Of a DNA stretch of 6,456 bases, positions 5,398-6,456 are shown one piece after another. Both the position numbers and the translations under genes were made by a program. Source of the DNA: an uncultured Bacteroidota bacterium (GTDB lineage: Bacteria; Bacteroidota; Bacteroidia; Bacteroidales; 4484-276); NCBI GenBank assembly GCA_903930725.1, contig CAIYZW010000244.1:1-6456 (forward strand), given 5' to 3'. The notes under the pieces are model-generated. The model was not told the origin of the DNA. It ran no database searches and worked only from the letters and a program-made list of their open reading frames with translations. How positions within the stretch are numbered: the first letter of the stretch is position 1; each line of letters starts with the position of its first letter.

Positions 5398-6456
5398 TTA
5401 AAGGTTCATATCTTTCAAAAACTGTTCCAGTTCTATTTCGGTGTGAATTAAAACTTCACGAGCTTTACTCCCTTCAAAAGGGCCAACAATGCCGGCAGCT
5501 TCGAGCTGGTCAATAATTCGTCCGGCTCGGTTGTAACCGATTTTCATTTTACGTTGCAACAGCGATGTTGATCCCTGCTGGTTTTGAACAATAATACGGG
5601 CAGCATCCTCAAAAAGCGGGTCGCGTTCGTCGGGGTCGAATTCGGTGATTGGCTCTGCGTTTTCATCGGCAAACTCTGGAAGATGATAAGCATTTGGATA
5701 AGCCCTTTGAGAACCAATAAAATCGGTGAGTTTGTCAATTTCAGGGGTATCAATAAAACCACATTGAAGCCTGATGAGGTCGCTACCTGTCGAAAACAGC
5801 ATATCGCCGCGTCCAATAAGCTGGTCGGCACCCTGAGTATCAAGAATTGTTCGGGAATCAATTTTGGAGATAACTCTAAAAGCAGCCCTTGCCGGGAAAT
5901 TGGCTTTGATGGAGCCTGTAATAATATTTACCGAAGGCCGCTGAGTAGCGATAATCAGGTGGATTCCAACGGCGCGTGCAAGCTGAGCCAGACGGGTAAG
6001 CGGAATTTCGATTTCCTTACCGGCAGTCATTATCAAATCGGCAAACTCATCAATAACCAAAATAATGTAAGGCATAAAATGATGCCCCTGCGTAGGATTT
6101 AATTTCCTGGAAATGAATTTGGTATTGTATTCTTTGATATTCCGGACCTGTGCATCTTTTAAAAGCTCGTAGCGTGTATCCATCTCAATACCAAGCGAAT
6201 TGAGTGTACGAACAACTTTGCGGGTGTCGGTGATTATTGCTTCTTCGGAATCAGGTAACTTTGCCAAATAATGTCGTTCGATTTTGGAGAAAAGTGTCAA
6301 TTCAACTTTTTTCGGGTCAACCATCACAAATTTGAGTTCCGACGGGTGTTTTGTGTATAAAAATGAGGCTATGATGGCATTAAGTCCAACCGATTTTCCT
6401 TGTCCGGTTGCGCCAGCCATGAGGATGTGCGGCATTTTGGTAAGGTCGGCAACAAA
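5398..6456 (-). CDS. ftsK: DNA translocase FtsK/SpoIIIE, C-terminal motor and gamma domain (cut by window edge)
   Basis: FtsK is a hexameric, septum-anchored DNA pump that clears chromosome ends from the division plane and activates XerCD recombination at dif. The frame is open to the right edge; 352 residues are visible, ending at TAA 5398-5400. They begin FVADLTKMPHILMAGATGQGKS, with the Walker A loop GATGQGKS at visible residues 15-22. MVDPKKVEL follows at 45-53, and Walker B IILVIDE at 131-137, then FADLIM. The sensor region ATQRPSVNIITGSIKANFP at about 170-188 is also intact. An acidic linker (ENAEPITEFDPDERD) leads to the winged-helix gamma domain (about 280-340), with LLQRKMKIGYNRAGRIIDQLEAAGIVG matching the KOPS-reading helix region of FtsK. 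The membrane domain and the linker before the motor lie outside the window. An internal ATG at 6435 is not the start, because homology continues upstream of it. It is probably cotranscribed with lolA. Confidence 0.97.
   Translation of the reverse strand, partial: FVADLTKMPHILMAGATGQGKSVGLNAIIASFLYTKHPSELKFVMVDPKKVELTLFSKIERHYLAKLPDSEEAIITDTRKVVRTLNSLGIEMDTRYELLKDAQVRNIKEYNTKFISRKLNPTQGHHFMPYIILVIDEFADLIMTAGKEIEIPLTRLAQLARAVGIHLIIATQRPSVNIITGSIKANFPARAAFRVISKIDSRTILDTQGADQLIGRGDMLFSTGSDLIRLQCGFIDTPEIDKLTDFIGSQRAYPNAYHLPEFADENAEPITEFDPDERDPLFEDAARIIVQNQQGSTSLLQRKMKIGYNRAGRIIDQLEAAGIVGPFEGSKAREVLIHTEIELEQFLKDMNL

Noticed and set aside
5584..6102. 172-codon plus-strand open frame inside ftsK
   Set aside because: It is antisense to the FtsK motor domain, has no promoter box or recognisable motif, and is explained by codon bias of the real gene on the other strand.
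1..6456. Search for a defence system, CRISPR array, mobile element, tRNA or riboswitch
   Set aside because: Every gene is a recognised core family member, spacers are short (31-133 bp), and no direct-repeat array, transposase, inverted-repeat pair or cloverleaf was seen by eye.

Overview
This window is ordinary core-genome DNA from a member of the Bacteroidota, probably class Bacteroidia. The evidence is a moderate GC content, a long-form GAPDH of about 480 residues, a YidC N-terminus and a PyrG typical of the phylum, no clear Shine-Dalgarno sequences, and promoter boxes of the phylum-specific TAnnTTTG type. I cannot place it more finely from sequence alone.

Layout, left to right: the 5' part of yidC (minus strand, cut by the left edge); pyrG, encoding CTP synthase (minus); a strong intrinsic terminator; gap, encoding a long GAPDH with an N-terminal extension (minus); a 133-bp divergent intergenic region holding two abutting promoters; an ICMT/phospholipid-methyltransferase-like membrane protein (plus); a bidirectional terminator; lolA, a periplasmic lipoprotein carrier (minus); and the 3' part of ftsK, a DNA translocase (minus, cut by the right edge).

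Inferred transcription units are: ftsK-lolA (31-bp gap, ending at the shared terminator near 4605-4640); the methyltransferase alone, ending at the same hairpin from the other side; gap alone, ending at the hairpin near 2218-2253; and pyrG followed by yidC, where yidC also has a plausible promoter of its own in the 77-bp spacer. The genes do not form one pathway. They cover chromosome segregation (FtsK), envelope biogenesis (LolA, YidC, possibly the methyltransferase), central carbon metabolism (GAPDH) and nucleotide synthesis (PyrG).

I found no mobile element, CRISPR array, RNA gene, defence locus or clearly new system. The items most worth a second look are the packed divergent promoters between gap and the methyltransferase gene, a 28-codon upstream ORF overlapping the gap start, the GAPDH N-terminal domain and its cofactor-site residues, and the unknown substrate of the methyltransferase. 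No stretch over 300 bases lacks a gene.
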